A program made the position numbers and the translations under genes. Positions 13,298-25,250 of a stretch of 64,000 nt of DNA are shown here, piece after piece. The notes under the pieces are model-generated. The model saw only the letters and a program-made list of their open reading frames with translations. It did no database searches and was not told the DNA's origin. Within the stretch, counting starts at the first letter, position 1; each line of letters opens with the position of its first letter. The DNA lies in NCBI RefSeq assembly GCF_026210795.1, contig NC_089445.1, forward strand, positions 3,224,001-3,288,000. The letters are read 5' to 3'. This DNA is from Rhizophagus irregularis (Eukaryota; Glomeromycota; Glomeromycetes; Glomerales; Glomeraceae).

Positions 13298-15026
13298 ATG
13301 AAGCAAACGTATTTTAAAGAATTAATATATTCTAAAAACTACCTTATTCAAAAACCTGGAAATCTTTATGAACAATACGTGAATGCTTTTGCATTCTCAG
13401 AAATGGTAAAAAGTCATAATAAAGCACCAAACAAAAGAGAGTTGCAACTACAAGCTCAAGATAACTGGTGTAAAATTAAGATAAAAGATAAAGATACCAT
13501 TCAAAACATTATTTTTGAATTATTCCATACTCCTATTCAACCCTCACCCTAGTACCCTTTTATTTCGCAAAAAAAAACTGTAGAACCTCCAAGACCACTT
13601 TTGACGAGACCACCTTTGACGCCTATAAATAATCTTCCCAAACCTTCTAATAATATACAACTTAAATCAAATGCAACGGCACAAAATCATCTACTTGAAA
13701 ATCTTCAAAAAGTCAAGAACGATCTATGCGAATACAATAATCTGCTACAAGCAGCATCTACACTGAAACTTCGTTCAAGTTTTACTTTAAAAATTAAAAA
13801 ATTGGAAGAGACTGTAACGGTAAAAGAAAAGAAGCTCAAGCGATTAAGGGATAATGCAGCAGCTCAGCAACGAACATGAAAAAAAAGCAGAAGGCGGCAT
13901 TGGAAGAAAATGTTGTGGAAATATATGATGCTTCTAGTCACCCATCATTTTTCGTTAAAGATCCTAATCTTTTGGAAAAGATGCATGATTGTGTTGAATT
14001 TGGAGCAGCTGATTATAAACAATGAAAAGAAACAATCAAAGTACGAACAGTTAAGCATCTTCGTGAAAAAATGGAAGAAAACTATAATATATACCTTGCA
14101 AGAACTATGTTGCAAAATTACATGCAGCCCAGACATCCAGCAACAAAAGAGATACAACGTCATCATCACCCTTCACAGATTTGTTTTGCAGCCGTCAGGA
14201 GAAATGAAATGAACAGTCATGTTGATGAACATTATTATTGCCTGGCATCAGTTAAAGAAGTGAAAATGTTTGCATTAGCTTTTCCTCAAGACGTTGTTTT
14301 GATTTCGCAAGATGATAAAGCAAAGGTACTCTTGTTTACCTTTTTTTTCTTCTATTGTAATTTGAGCTTGAGTTGTACTTTCGAGTTTTACAGGTTCCTC
14401 TTGGAATAACTGCTGTTGGACGAACATTCAAGACTATACAAACAACACGATTACGATTTTCTAAAAGCTACAAAGCACAAGTTGATACCTTTCGTCTATT
14501 TGTTGATAAATCCTTCTGATAGTAATGATTCATTATGTTCTGGTAAAGTACGAATTTTTATTCATCTGGAACATTTTTTAGGTACATCTTGCAAAACACA
14601 CATGGTAGATCTTATGTCGATTGCAAAGGAGAAGCCATTCCATGAATTTACGCATAATGAAGATTTTGTAAAGCCATTTTGGTGTTTGTTAACAGATGGT
14701 GGACCAGATGAAAACCTCGGTTCCTTGCTAATATATTGAAATACTTATTACTTTTTAAAAAACTTGATCTCGATTACCTTACCATTCAGACACATGCGCC
14801 AGGACAATCAGCTTACAATCCAGTAGAACGAAGTATGGCGTCACTTTCTGGTAAATTAGCAGGCATCGAGTTGGATGCATTTGCACATAGTAAACATCTT
14901 GGAAGTATCAATGGAAAAGTTACTATCGTGGATGAAGATCTTGGACGTTGTAATTTTAGGCATGCAGGTGAACGTTTATGTGAGCTTTGGGAATGTGATA
15001 AGATTAATGGTCATTCTGTTATTACT
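13298..15026 (+). pseudogene. DDE transposase, 5' part (interrupted)
   Basis: The frame starts at ATG 13298 and runs with damage through 15026, where a 41-kb element interrupts it. An N-terminal region (WCKIKIKDKDTIQ) is followed by a proline-rich linker and a coiled coil (about 13680-13870). An RNase H-like catalytic core follows: SQDDKAK (first Asp, about 14308), LLTDGGPDEN (second Asp, about 14690) and QSAYNPVERSMASLSGKLAG (Glu, about 14805). One GT...AG intron lies at about 14324-14394. Damage includes an in-frame TAG at 13550-13552, a frameshift near 13880, a TGA near 14023 and further frame changes around 14510-14740. The 3' part resumes at 56246. This DDE family is one I recognise by motif but cannot name. 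Confidence 0.8.
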
Positions 15027-15031
15027 ACATA

Positions 15032-15498
15032 GTCGTCGGGCTGGATGTGGATCTTGCTACCGCTCCACCCACCTCGGCCTCACGGCCTCGCAGTACCTAT
15101 ATGGCCCCTACGGGGCTCAGGAATCCCCATATATCTGTCACCATCTGTCATAAACATCTGTCATATAATAATATACTAAAAAACGATAAAATAAGGGAAA
15201 AGAGAGGAAAATAAGAGGGAATCAGAGGGGTATGACAGATATGACAGATATGACAGATGTTTCAGAAATATCGGGAGAGGATAATTTCCAGAAAAAAGTT
15301 TTGATTTTACCCCAGATCTGTCATACTGTTATAAATCTGTCATATGATCAGGATTCAGTCTATTCATCTGTCAGAAGCAGTGAGACAGCAAACCAGGTAG
15401 GTTAGCAGGTAAGCCCCTAGAAGGTCTGTAGAACCAGTAAGACTAACCCTGTCCTGTCCCCGTCAGAAAAAATAAGTAATTGAACAATGGGTATACCA
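15032..15498 (+). repeat. Left terminal inverted repeat of the Polinton-like element
   Basis: It matches the complement of 55772-56240. Counting by eye there are about 16 transitions, one transversion and one 2-bp indel, roughly 4 percent divergence. The inner 150 bp are almost identical. It contains three direct copies of the octamer-like word ATGACAGAT and further CTGTCAT words, which may be binding sites for an element protein. Confidence 0.95.
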
Positions 15499-15538
15499 AG
15501 ACGATTCAGATGATAAAGAATACTTTTAGAAGGCAGTA

Positions 15539-15859
15539 CTAATCCGTCTTCCTCTTTTTTGCCTCTTTAAGACATTTATCAATACACTGCTTGCAAGTGT
15601 CATCAGCATCTAAAATTTTCTGTCCGAGTTTTTTGCATTGCTGATTGTAAGCCGTCTGATGTCTCTTAGCAGCGGTTTCTTTCCTTTTCTCCTTAGTCTT
15701 CTTTTTGATCACCCAGTCTATTCCAGTAAAAGTATTCTTATGCATACCACAAATTGTGCAGTCACCATGCAGCTGGTAGCACCCATTTGTAGTCATATCT
15801 TGTATTTCACTAGCCGTCTCAGTTTCCTTCTTGCACTTTAGGCAGTAAAAACGTGTCAT
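15539..15859 (-). CDS. Small zinc-ribbon protein (DUF5679-like)
   Basis: A 106-residue product opens with MTRFYCLKCKKET, and a second pair CTICGM follows at residues 34-39, giving a CxxC...CxxC zinc ribbon separated by a short beta-hairpin-like stretch. This spacing and the YCxxCkk start resemble DUF5679, a small zinc-ribbon family frequent in nucleocytoplasmic large DNA viruses and their relatives. The C-terminal half is lysine-rich with another CKQCIDKC motif. It is the first gene inside the left inverted repeat and is divergently arranged with the integrase, whose frame opens only about 9 bp away, so they probably share a promoter. The frame is intact with an ATG at 15859. Likely a DNA- or RNA-binding accessory or late regulator; the role is inferred. 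Confidence 0.72.
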   Translation of the reverse strand: MTRFYCLKCKKETETASEIQDMTTNGCYQLHGDCTICGMHKNTFTGIDWVIKKKTKEKRKETAAKRHQTAYNQQCKKLGQKILDADDTCKQCIDKCLKEAKKRKTD

Positions 15860-15867
15860 CTTAAGAT

Positions 15868-16760
15868 TTGAAGTCTAAAACCATTCCTTTAATTTGTCGT
15901 AATATATCACACTTAGAGAATTACTATAAGTACTACAATCTCTCTGGAATATCAGTACAAATTCTAAAAAATGAAGAGTACTACAATCTATACAAAAAGC
16001 CCCTAAATGAAAAGTCAACAGAACGCCCAAAGGTAATTGTATGGAAACCAAATGCAACACATCAGGCAGATCTTGCAGAGATGCCAGTTGACCCCAAAGG
16101 ATTCCACTATTTTCTCGTAGTGGTGGAAGTTGCAGGAAAGAAAGTCGATGCAGAACCCCTAAAGGATAAGACTGCAAATAGGGTTCTCAATGGATTTGTT
16201 AAAATCTACAGAAAAAATCGTATTAAGCTATCAACACATCGACTAGAGACAGACTCTGGATCAGAATTCACTAACGACTAGGTACGTGATTTTTTCCTGA
16301 ACAGCCTAGGGGTAATGATGAGGTTCAGAGAGCCAGGTAGACATAAACAGCAATCATATGCTGAAAGAGCTATCCAAGCCATCCAAGAACCCCTTCTCAA
16401 ACGAATGGTGGCACAGGAGTTGAAAACTGGGGTGACATCCGTGGAATGGTCAGAAGATTTCCATAATATAGTGAGTAAAGTAAATGAACTCTGGCAGAGA
16501 AATCCCTCAGATATTCCGATAGGGTCACCCAAAGTATCAAAAAAGACAGACCTCCTCTCTGAAGGAATACGTGTCAAAGTCAAGTTAGATGAACCTATTT
16601 CTGTACTTGGTAACAAACTTCACGGAAAATTTCGTACAGGAGACATAAGATGGAACCCAAATATTCGTGTTATCAAAAAAATGATACTTTCACCCGAACA
16701 GCCTCCTACATATCTCCTTAACGGACCACATGGTCGATTACGTGTATCCAGATGTGCATA
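15868..16760 (+). pseudogene. RVE-type integrase, catalytic part (5' portion)
   Basis: The frame holds the retroviral-like integrase core used by Polintons to insert DNA. Catalytic residues are the Asp in HQADLAEM (residue 68), the Asp in ETDSGSEF (residue 129) and the Glu in QQSYAERAIQ (residue 166), a DD36E spacing. An SH3-like C-terminal domain follows (LHGKFRTGDIRWNPNIRV, LSPEQPPTYLL). One in-frame TAG at 16279-16281 breaks it; a CAG to TAG change would explain it. No ATG precedes the core: the open frame begins at GAT 15865 and TTG 15868, so the start codon is mutated or lies elsewhere. The frame is cut at 16760 by a pogo-type MITE and resumes at 25420 with a chromodomain. Confidence 0.9.
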
Positions 16761-16976
16761 CAGTCAACTCCCTCTATAGTCACTCCCGTTATAGTCACAT
16801 TCTACTATATAGTCACACCAGTTGAATGTTCAAAACACTTTATTATTAAAAACTATCCTATATAGTCACAATCTATCTATAGTCACTATCACACCTATCT
16901 TCAAAAATCTTATATTAAAAAGAACCGTTTATAATCACAGTTATATAAAGAATATATTAAATAACTTGGCATCTAA

Positions 16977-17040
16977 TAATCGTACAAAGATGTATCATAG
17001 CTTATTAGAATCGTCTCACTGAGACGAATCGAATGGTGGT
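16977..17040 (+). repeat. Hairpin-core repeat copy, left of the LINE
   Basis: Contains TCGTCTCACTGAGACGAATC and GAATGGTGGTA, matching the core repeats in the MITE at 8907-9778. The LINE inserted immediately downstream of this copy. Confidence 0.8.
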
Positions 17041-17308
17041 AGTTTTATCCTTTTCCTGTGCAAACAGTCTTATGACTTTATCTTTTATTTATACTTTGGA
17101 TTTCGAAAAGTAATCGAACAATATTACAAAAATAAGAAAATAAACTAATAAAAAATAAAAGAGTAGCTTCACGATTCATACAAGTAAAGAAATCTAAACT
17201 AAAATAAAATTAAAGCAAAGAAAAACTGAACTATTACAGAATCGCATACCCCAACTTTACCCGAAGGCCAGTGTGAGTCAACTATCCAACATCCAAAAAT
17301 CCAGTCCG

Positions 17309-20300
17309 TTACCAGAAAGAAATCCTAAGAGGTTGAACTGTTAAGCGGCGCAGAAAATCCAAGTGCGAGATCCAAGATCCACCCCGAATTATAGAAGAGG
17401 ATATCCAAGAAATCCAGGAATCCTGAGAAACTGACGCCAAAGAAGAGTTGTGTTGTTGTGGAGAAGTAGTATTAGGGAAAGAATTTGTAGATGGGCCACG
17501 TAATTTGGAAGCAGCCGAGATACCCTGCGACTCCTCCCAAGCATGGAAAAGAACATTCCGACACAGCCAAATTTCACCATATAATTCGACTTGGAAGTCA
17601 TTAAGAAGGGGAGAAATAATCTTGTATATAACAGAGAGAGGAAAGTATTGATTCAAAAATGCCGTTAAATGTGCAGGCAACAATCCTCGAGTAAGCCAAA
17701 GACAGGATGAAGAAGGAGCTTCATAGTTCCAGCAATCCAAAGCAAAGAACTCAGTATGAAAGGAATTATCCAAAGATTTCAAGGATAGGAAAGAAGATAA
17801 ACAAGAATCTCTAAATTTAATGACTTCAGACCGGTGTGTTAAACAGGGATTTAAATCTGGTAAAATATAAGGACAAGTCCAAAGATGATTCAAATCTTCA
17901 GGAGCAGAATTACACTGCGGACAGAGCCAGTCAGGAGAATATAAGTAAGGTTTACGTTGTTGAAGAGTAGTTAAGGTAGGCAACATATCCAAAAGAAGTT
18001 TAATACGGAAGATCCAAAACTCAGGACGACCATTCTTATGTGAAACGAAACCTTTAATTTGTGAAAGGCAAAAATATATACCAGCCCAATCAAAAAGTGA
18101 AGGAGAACCAAGAGCAGTAAAACGCGCTAGTGAACAAAAAGATAAAAGAGCACGAGCATCTGCAATAGAGCGGAGAAAATGTCGAATATTCTTGTCAATA
18201 GGCAAGGAGTTAAAAGTCAACAAGCATGGAGCATGACAAAATGTTGAAAGTGGAATATTGGGTTGTAAAGACGAATGAGCAGCTTTTGCCAAAGAATCCG
18301 CTTGTATATTGTAGATGTCATCGCCATGGGCAGGGACTTTAATCAAATCGACATTAAGATTACGGTCCATGATAAGTTGTCGAATAGAAAGCCAAAGAAG
18401 ATGATTAGGTTCTCGGAGCAACTTCGGTGAGAAAGGAGCATCAACAAACCGTGTCCATAGTGAAATTAACTGACTACAATCAGTATGAATAGAGATTGAC
18501 GAGTCACGGGAAAGGGCGTTCAATCCTAATAGAACAGCAGAAATTTCGGAACGCAAAGTGGAAGGAAAGTAAGAAGGGAGATGCATGGAAGAAGATTCCA
18601 GAACAAGTCCAACATCATCAAGAGCAATCCAAGCAGAAGTCATGGAAGAAGGCGAAGAATCATTGGCAGGATGGAACGAACCATCTGTGTACAGAGATTG
18701 CACCGAAAGTGGTAAAATAGTGTCTTCAATTCTATCGATTCTATCCTTAAAGAGAGGAGAAAGAGCGGGAGACGCGTTCAAAAAATGAACAAGAGCCAAG
18801 GAAGTCGCATAACTCCATGAAGTAGATAGAGTAATGAGAAGATAAGCTGCGAAAACTTTGGCATTTCTGGTAGGATAGCCCACAGTATCCGATAGAATTA
18901 CATTAAAAAAGCATTTCTCGCTATTACAGCGTTGTCTGATGGCAGATTTCATGGATAAGGCGGGAATGTTAAGAGCACAACCGGGACAAGGGTCATAGGA
19001 TCGTTCATCAGCCGAGGTAGATACAGGAAGCCAATGGGACATAATAGCCGAGTTTTGTTTCTTATAAGTGATACACACACGACCAACAGATAAAGTTTGA
19101 GTAGCAGAGTCAAGAGTAATAGCCCATTGAGGATAAAAAGAATAATCTTTAACAGTATGATCTAATAAACAAGGAGAAGCTAAAGTAAAAGAAGAATTAA
19201 TAAAGTATGAAGATAAAAGTAAAGTAGAAGAAGAAGAAGAGAGAAAATTTTTATTAATAAAAGTAAACCAATTAGGGATCCGTCCTTTGCGACCAACAAT
19301 GCCAAAATAACGAAGGTCAGGCCAATTCATAAGATGACGTCCACAAGGAGAAACCAACTGAGCAAGCGCAAATATATTCAGGTTTTTCCAAAGTTTCCAA
19401 CTCGATTGAAAAATGGAATGAGGTAGAATAGATCGGAGTGGCAGAGCAGGTTGTAGATCATGCCTCAGAGGCCGGAAGGAAAGAGACCACGTGATGTTCA
19501 AGCGCGAAGAAAACAATAACGAATTAAACAAAGTGTGCGTTCGCAAAGAAACGATCTGTGACCATGGTTCTAAGTTAATAGTAGTCGGGCAACTTTCAGC
19601 ACCCAAATATCCTTGAAGATAGGAGATAGCATAAAGAGCAAAATCTTTGAAATCAGGATGAGTGAAAATTTTTTGCCAAGATGCCATATGGGAAGAAAGA
19701 AAGCGATAGAAAGCATTTTGAATCGAAAAGGGAAGTTTGAGAAATAACAAGGGCAACGGAGTAGTCGTAGCAAGACCAGCTTTTCTTCGAAGTACTGAAA
19801 ACAGGGGCTTGACAATTGATTGAATAGTACTTTCAGAGAGAAGGGTAGTTTGAAGATGAAATTCCAATCGCGGAAGAAGGACAGCATTATAGAGATAGGC
19901 CACATGTTGTGCTAATAATTTCTTCGGTCCCAGGAGAGCTGCCATATCTTTAACCATGGAACGCGCTTATTTGAGAACAAAATCAGAAGAGGCGGATAAG
20001 GAAAACCAAACGCCTAAAAAGCGAAAGGAAGCATGCAAAGATAAAGAAAAAAGGGAAAGAGACAAATCAGAGACTAAAAAAGAAGGTGTAAGATCAAAAA
20101 TAATCTTTGAAGAAGGGGAAGAAGATGAAAGGAGAACATATTTAGCTGAATTAGCTTGAACATTATTTAAAGTATAAAATTCAGCAGTAATAGAAAGACG
20201 GTCTTCTATTCCAGATTTTGAAGAAGCAATAAGTGTAGAATCATCCATAAACGTTAAATGTGAAATTGGTAAAGAATGTTGTTCAAATTCAAGTGGAGAG

Positions 20301-22693
20301 TAATTTAAAAGAGCTGAAGATTTTAAATTAAAAGGATCTCGTGCTTCTTGATTCAAAACAGTGAGTAAGGGATCCAAATAAATAACCCAAAGAAGAGGGG
20401 AAATAATTTCTCCTTGATCGATACCAACACATACTCTATAAGCAGCTGTATCGCCATGACATGTAATTATCTTATTATTTCGTCGTGTAAAAAGATTTAA
20501 AATAAAATGCACTAAAAGTGCAGGGATATGTAACCTATCTAAAGCTAATTTAAGCATATTTAAATCCATAGAATCAAAAGCTTTAGAGATATCTTGAGAA
20601 ACGATCCATAGTTCCTGATCATCAGTAGAGTCATGTTTATGTTGATGAATAATCGCATCCAGCATTTTGATAGGGACATCAGTAGAACCACCAGGTAAAC
20701 CAGCAAAATTACCACCTTGAAGAATTTTATTATCAGCAAGGATGTTGGAAAGACGATTCGTGACGACCTTAACTACACATTTTCGAACTGTTTCCAGAAG
20801 GGTAATAGGTCGAGTGTTCTTAAGTTGAGCATCAAAGTCATGAGGTTTAGGAATAGGATAAACCACGGCTTCACGCCAGTCAGCAGGAATATCACCACGA
20901 GAAAGGCAAGTATTGGCAAGTAAAAGAGAAAATTCCAAGGCTTCACCGGACAAGTGTTTAATCATCTCATAAGAAATTTTTGAAGGGCCGGAAGCTTTAT
21001 TATTTGGCATGGAGGAAATCACAGTAGACCATTCCTGTAGGGAAATAGGCGCCAAAACAGGATCATATAATGAAGCAGACACATTTGCAAGAGGAGTGTA
21101 AGCTTGTTGCCATCGGGCGGGAAATGAAGTGATGGAAGAATAGCGGACCAACGGAGGAGAAACAATCGATTGAAAATGAGAAATAGCAGCTTGTTTAATG
21201 TCCGAAGGATCCGTTAATAAAGTAGGAGTTGAGTCCAGTACGACCAGGACACGATCAAGAACAATCGAGCGTTTTTCTACTGATAGGGCAGAATCTATAA
21301 AGGTGCCAAGCGAGTTCGAAAAGTGTTCGTCACGTAGTGCAGTATAATATTCCACTGAGTCCGTAAGGTGTTGGGCGAATTTAGTAGATAAAAAGGCAGA
21401 AACTAAATTCTTCTGTGATCGTAAAAACGATTTAAATACAGATACAGGGGTTGTAGAATAGGTAGGAACTGAGTAATCAGGGAGTAAGGATGCAAGATTT
21501 TCAAGGTGGGAGGGCAAAGCGGCAGTCATTTGCGCAATCTGAGTAGGCCGATTAGAACGACGAGTAGTAAGGCGATATAAAAATCGATCTAAAAACTTGT
21601 TAATAGCAATAAGTTTAGTTAATTCAGGAGAGTACGAATGTCAGTGTGTATTGGAGACTTTTTGAAAGGGTAAAGTTTCAATTGCAGCACTAATTATGGC
21701 AGCTTTCAATGCATGCCACATACGATCAAGAGAAAGAGAGGAGAAATCAAAATTAGGGTGATATTGTCTATCTAAATAAACTCCAAGAGAATCATCTACT
21801 TCAGTGGTAAAATTATTCCATTGTTCAACTGAAGTGGAAGCGTAAGAGAAAATAGTACGCAATTCTTTTTTTTGTTTAAGACGAGATTTAGCCAAAATAG
21901 CTAGGCAAGAACTGAAGTCAAAAACAGTTGAAAGAACTTTGTGATCTGTAAAAGGACGATCAAGGAGATCCGGGCAAGTAACCACTTGCGAAAAAAGACC
22001 AGGGGCAGGAAAACCAGGTGAGGACCAAATATAATCCAGTCTTGAAGATCCATTATCATGAAAAAAGGTGGGATCAGGACCATTTGTAGAGGAGTGAGCT
22101 TGATGATCGGTAAAAAACCAAGAAGAAAGCAAGCGAAGAAGCTTAAAATGATTAGGTGAATAATTAGAATGAGCGATTACATCAGCATTGAAGTCGCCAA
22201 GAATAACTACAAAATAATTATTAGCTCGGGCATAATCGAGCCAAGAAAGAAGTTTGGCAATAAGATCATTGCAAATAGATTGATGAACAGAACCAGAAGG
22301 GGGATAATATATAGAAATAATAGAAATTTTAGTTTGATGAAAGAACAAGTCTAATTTAAGAAGTCGACCGTTCCAAGGATCAATTGTTTGAACATGTTTG
22401 TGAAGGGAATTTCGTAACAAAATACCAACACCATCATGAGGGCGAAAAGAAGATGAACAAGCCCAATAGGATTTAAAGTGATGTTGGGAGTGTTCGTTTT
22501 TGAAAATAAATTTTGCATTTGAAGGGGAAAGACGCGTATCATTAATAGATAAAGCACCAAAAGAGGAGTGGAGAAAAAAATTAAGTAAATGTTGTTGTCG
22601 AACTGGGGAACATAAACCATTAACATTTAATTGACCAAATTTAATAAGGGGAGAGGGGTGGGGGGAAAAATTATGTTTATTGTTGTCCATCAT
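17309..22693 (-). pseudogene. LINE ORF2: endonuclease, reverse transcriptase, RNase H
   Basis: One frame from ATG 22693 to 17309 (1,795 codons) broken by two stops: a TGA at 21641-21643 and a TAA at 19967-19969. The N-terminal part is an APE-type endonuclease (FGQLNVNGL, VVILGDFNADV, SRLDYIWSS, FTDHKVLST). The middle is the reverse transcriptase (NKASGPSKISYEM, QDISKAFDSM, GIDQGEIISPLLW and catalytic FMDD in place of YADD). The last part has an RNase H domain (LYTDGSFHPA, RSEISAVLLGL, IHTDCSQL, QADSLAKAAH) and a zf-RVT knuckle (CPQCNSAPEDLNHLWTC). All three segments share one frame, so the stops are point mutations, not fusions of separate genes. Both fit a C to T change. Confidence 0.92.
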
Positions 22694-22742
22694 TATTACA
22701 CACTGATAAATCGGTAATAAAGAAGGGGAAAAAAGGGAACAA

Positions 22743-24763
22743 TTATTGATTAGCTTGGCCTTGTTGCCGAGCTAAGATGAGGTTGTTTTGTTGGATTCCT
22801 TCTTTAATCGAGCCAGCCAAAGAGGCAACAGTATCGGAAAGAGAGGAGAGACGCTGTTCCATATCAATAGGGGAGGAAGGAGCGATGTTGGAAGGTGGAA
22901 TGGGAGCAAAATGAGGAATCGGGGAAAAACCACTTGTTGATTGCAAAGGGGAGAATTAACATCAACGAGGATATTATTATCAGTTCGATTCACTGTATCA
23001 TCCCATCCTTGCATAGAGGAAGGGATGTAGGAAGGAGGTTTAGCGACAAAAGGTCCAGGAATAGGAGTACGAGCAGCCATAGCAGATTCCAAATTAGTGA
23101 TGCGGCTGTTCATAGAAGCAAATTGTGTGGTAAGAAGGGCTAATTCTTCAACTACTTTTTCAAGAGCAGCACCAATAGATTTCCAATCAGTAAGCACAGT
23201 AGGAGGAGCAGGGTATGCAACATCCATGCCATCAGCATAGTGATCAAGTTCATTTGCATCAGGAATACGACGACGTTGATTATTATTGTTGTTGTTAAGA
23301 TTGTCGCGATTCCATGGTCGATGTTGAGAACGAGAACGAGATTGTTGTCGGTTATTAGGTCTGGATTTAGAGCGATGGCGAGAAGCATTGGTACGGCTTT
23401 GTCCATCATTATTGTTATCAGGGCGGGCAAAACGGTTATGTCGTTTAGCAGGATGAGAAGGAGGTAGATGCTTATTATATAAAGCACGTAATTTATCATT
23501 AGATTGCCAAGGGCGAGAAGGGCGATTAGGTCTAGATGAAGAACCACATCGATCAGGGTTACAATTAGGGCGACCACATCGATGACAAAGAGAAGTGACT
23601 TCATCCGGAGAATGCCAGGTAAGGCCAACTTTCTTGAGGGCACATGAAATAGATTTAGCATTTTCCATAGCCGTTTCAGAGGCAAAATGGCAATAGGCGT
23701 AAGGTTTGGGATTGTAAGAATTCATAGAGAAGGGAACATTGATAGATTTAGCGGAAATTTCATCGGCAATTTTAGCAAGATCGACCGCTATAGTGCCACG
23801 CGGGAGACCGGCAAGTAAAGCAACATAAGCGCGTCTTTCAGCGCGTTGTTCAGGTGAGAAAGTAGCGGGGCAGATACGCAAACAATGTCCTCCACAAAGG
23901 ACGCCCCAGGTAGAGTCAAGGTTCTGTAAAGCACCAGTAGATTCAAAGGTAATGTATGCAGTACGATAAAGTTTAGATAAACGGGTATGGCAACGAGTAA
24001 TATTGCCATAACGAGAAAAGGTACCACGCAAAAGAGCGTCAGTAAGAAAAAGGGGGATATCGGTAACCACCAGGGTACGCGCGTGTTCATCAGCCTTAAT
24101 AGCCTGGGGGTCATATGCATGGAAATGCAAGCCAAATAAAGAATCCATAGGGGAGGCTGTGACGTTGTCAAGATCTTCTTTTTTTCGGAAGTGGACGATG
24201 ATCCTCTTCAAATCGTTGGATCCACTACACGTGGCATGACTACCATAAGAGGAGAACAAGGAAAGTTGTCGATCAACTGCGTCGCACGCATCGCGGTTCG
24301 AAGCGAAGTGATTCCAAAAGCCATCAACGTCATTAGGAGCGGCCGAGGCGTAGAAAAGTGTAGGTTGAGATTGTACTGCAGCTTGAGACGCGTCCGGAGA
24401 GGCAGCACGTTCAGGGAAGGAGACTGCGGGAGTAATTTCAGGGCTTTTGCCTTTATCGTTGTTGTTAGCAGGGGCGTGTTGCGAAGCATCGAGAGAGAAG
24501 GTATCGGGTTGAGAAGGTATCTCAGCGGAAGTTGTCTCAACAGGGCCAGGAGGTGTGAGAGGTTTATCAACATCCATGACAGAGTCTTCAGCACTGACTC
24601 TGGTACGTTTATTAGTAGAGGTGGTCAAAGGTGGAGTGTTCGAAGGGCCAGACATAGAGGAACCTTGACCAGAAACGTTGCCAGTTGGAGAGCTAGAGGC
24701 AGGACGTTTAGATGTAGTATCTTTGTTAGACTGGTTATTTTTCTTTTTGTTATCTTTACCCAT
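22743..24763 (-). pseudogene. LINE ORF1: RRM and zinc-knuckle RNA-binding protein
   Basis: Starts at ATG 24763 (MGKDNKKKNNQSNKD). A Ser/Thr/Pro-rich N-terminus is followed by an RRM-like fold around residues 230-305 (RTLVVTDIPLFLTDALLRG, then a TAYITFES strand), a CCHC-like knuckle (CHRCGRPNCNPDRC, about residue 395) and an Arg/Ser/Asn-rich basic stretch (RSKSRPNNRQQSRSRS). The open frame ends at 22772, but the natural C-terminus, a helical segment with MEQRLSSLSDTVASLAGSI, lies in another frame at 22743-22946. A single-base indel near 22946-22960 explains this. ORF1 proteins bind LINE RNA and chaperone target-primed reverse transcription. Confidence 0.85.
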
Positions 24764-24989
24764 TTGTAAAGTGTCGTAGTTATCTAAAATAAAGAAAATA
24801 TAAAGAAAAAGTAATAAAAAACTTCGAAAAAATTTTTTATTTTTTTCGTAAATATTGTCAAGTGAGCAGAACGGGAGAGAGTTAGTTTTATCCTTTTCCG
24901 ATAACTGGCTGACGAGTTATTCAACAAAATGTTAAACATCGGCATTATAATATTTCTTGATTTACGTTTACTGCGCCATTTAACATTTT

Positions 24990-25250
24990 GCTAGATTTTT
25001 CGGTACCTAGTGATTGTAAAAAGACGATTTATAGCTCGTTGGAATCGCCTCATCGAGACGAATCGAATGGTGGTAAGCTCATCTCTCTGTGATCAATATT
25101 GACGGAGTTATTACTTAAAAACCATTAATATTTTTTTAATTTCGGAAATTGATCTAGTGATTGGATTTCGACTTATTTTATACAATTAGAACCGTCTCAT
25201 CAAGACGAATCGAATGGCGGTAAGATCATTTCTCTACGATTAATATTGGC
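24990..25250 (+). repeat. Two hairpin-core repeat copies, right of the LINE
   Basis: Copies at about 25012-25073 (GCCTCATCGAGACGAATCG, GAATGGTGGTAAG) and 25188-25226 (CGTCTCATCAAGACGAATCG). Both are followed by TCTCT and a CGATCAATATTGACGGAGTT-like segment. They belong to the pogo-type MITE and match the repeats in the hAT-type MITE at 8907-9778. Confidence 0.78.

Larger units (their letters stand above)
17057..24882 (-). mobile_element. Full-length LINE retrotransposon with 17-bp target duplication
   Basis: The 17-bp direct repeat TAGTTTTATCCTTTTCC lies at 17040-17056 and 24883-24899. Between them is a 7.8-kb minus-strand LINE with an ORF1 (RRM and CCHC) and an ORF2 (endonuclease, reverse transcriptase, RNase H, zinc knuckle). 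The 5' end is at 24882, with about 119 bp of untranslated leader. No obvious poly(A) is seen at the 3' end near 17057. The domain order with an RNase H suggests the I/Tad-like side of the LINE tree. Confidence 0.93.

Noticed and set aside
22895-24769. Plus-strand Arg-rich frames opposite the LINE ORF1
   Set aside because: They are antisense shadows of the ORF1 coding sequence.
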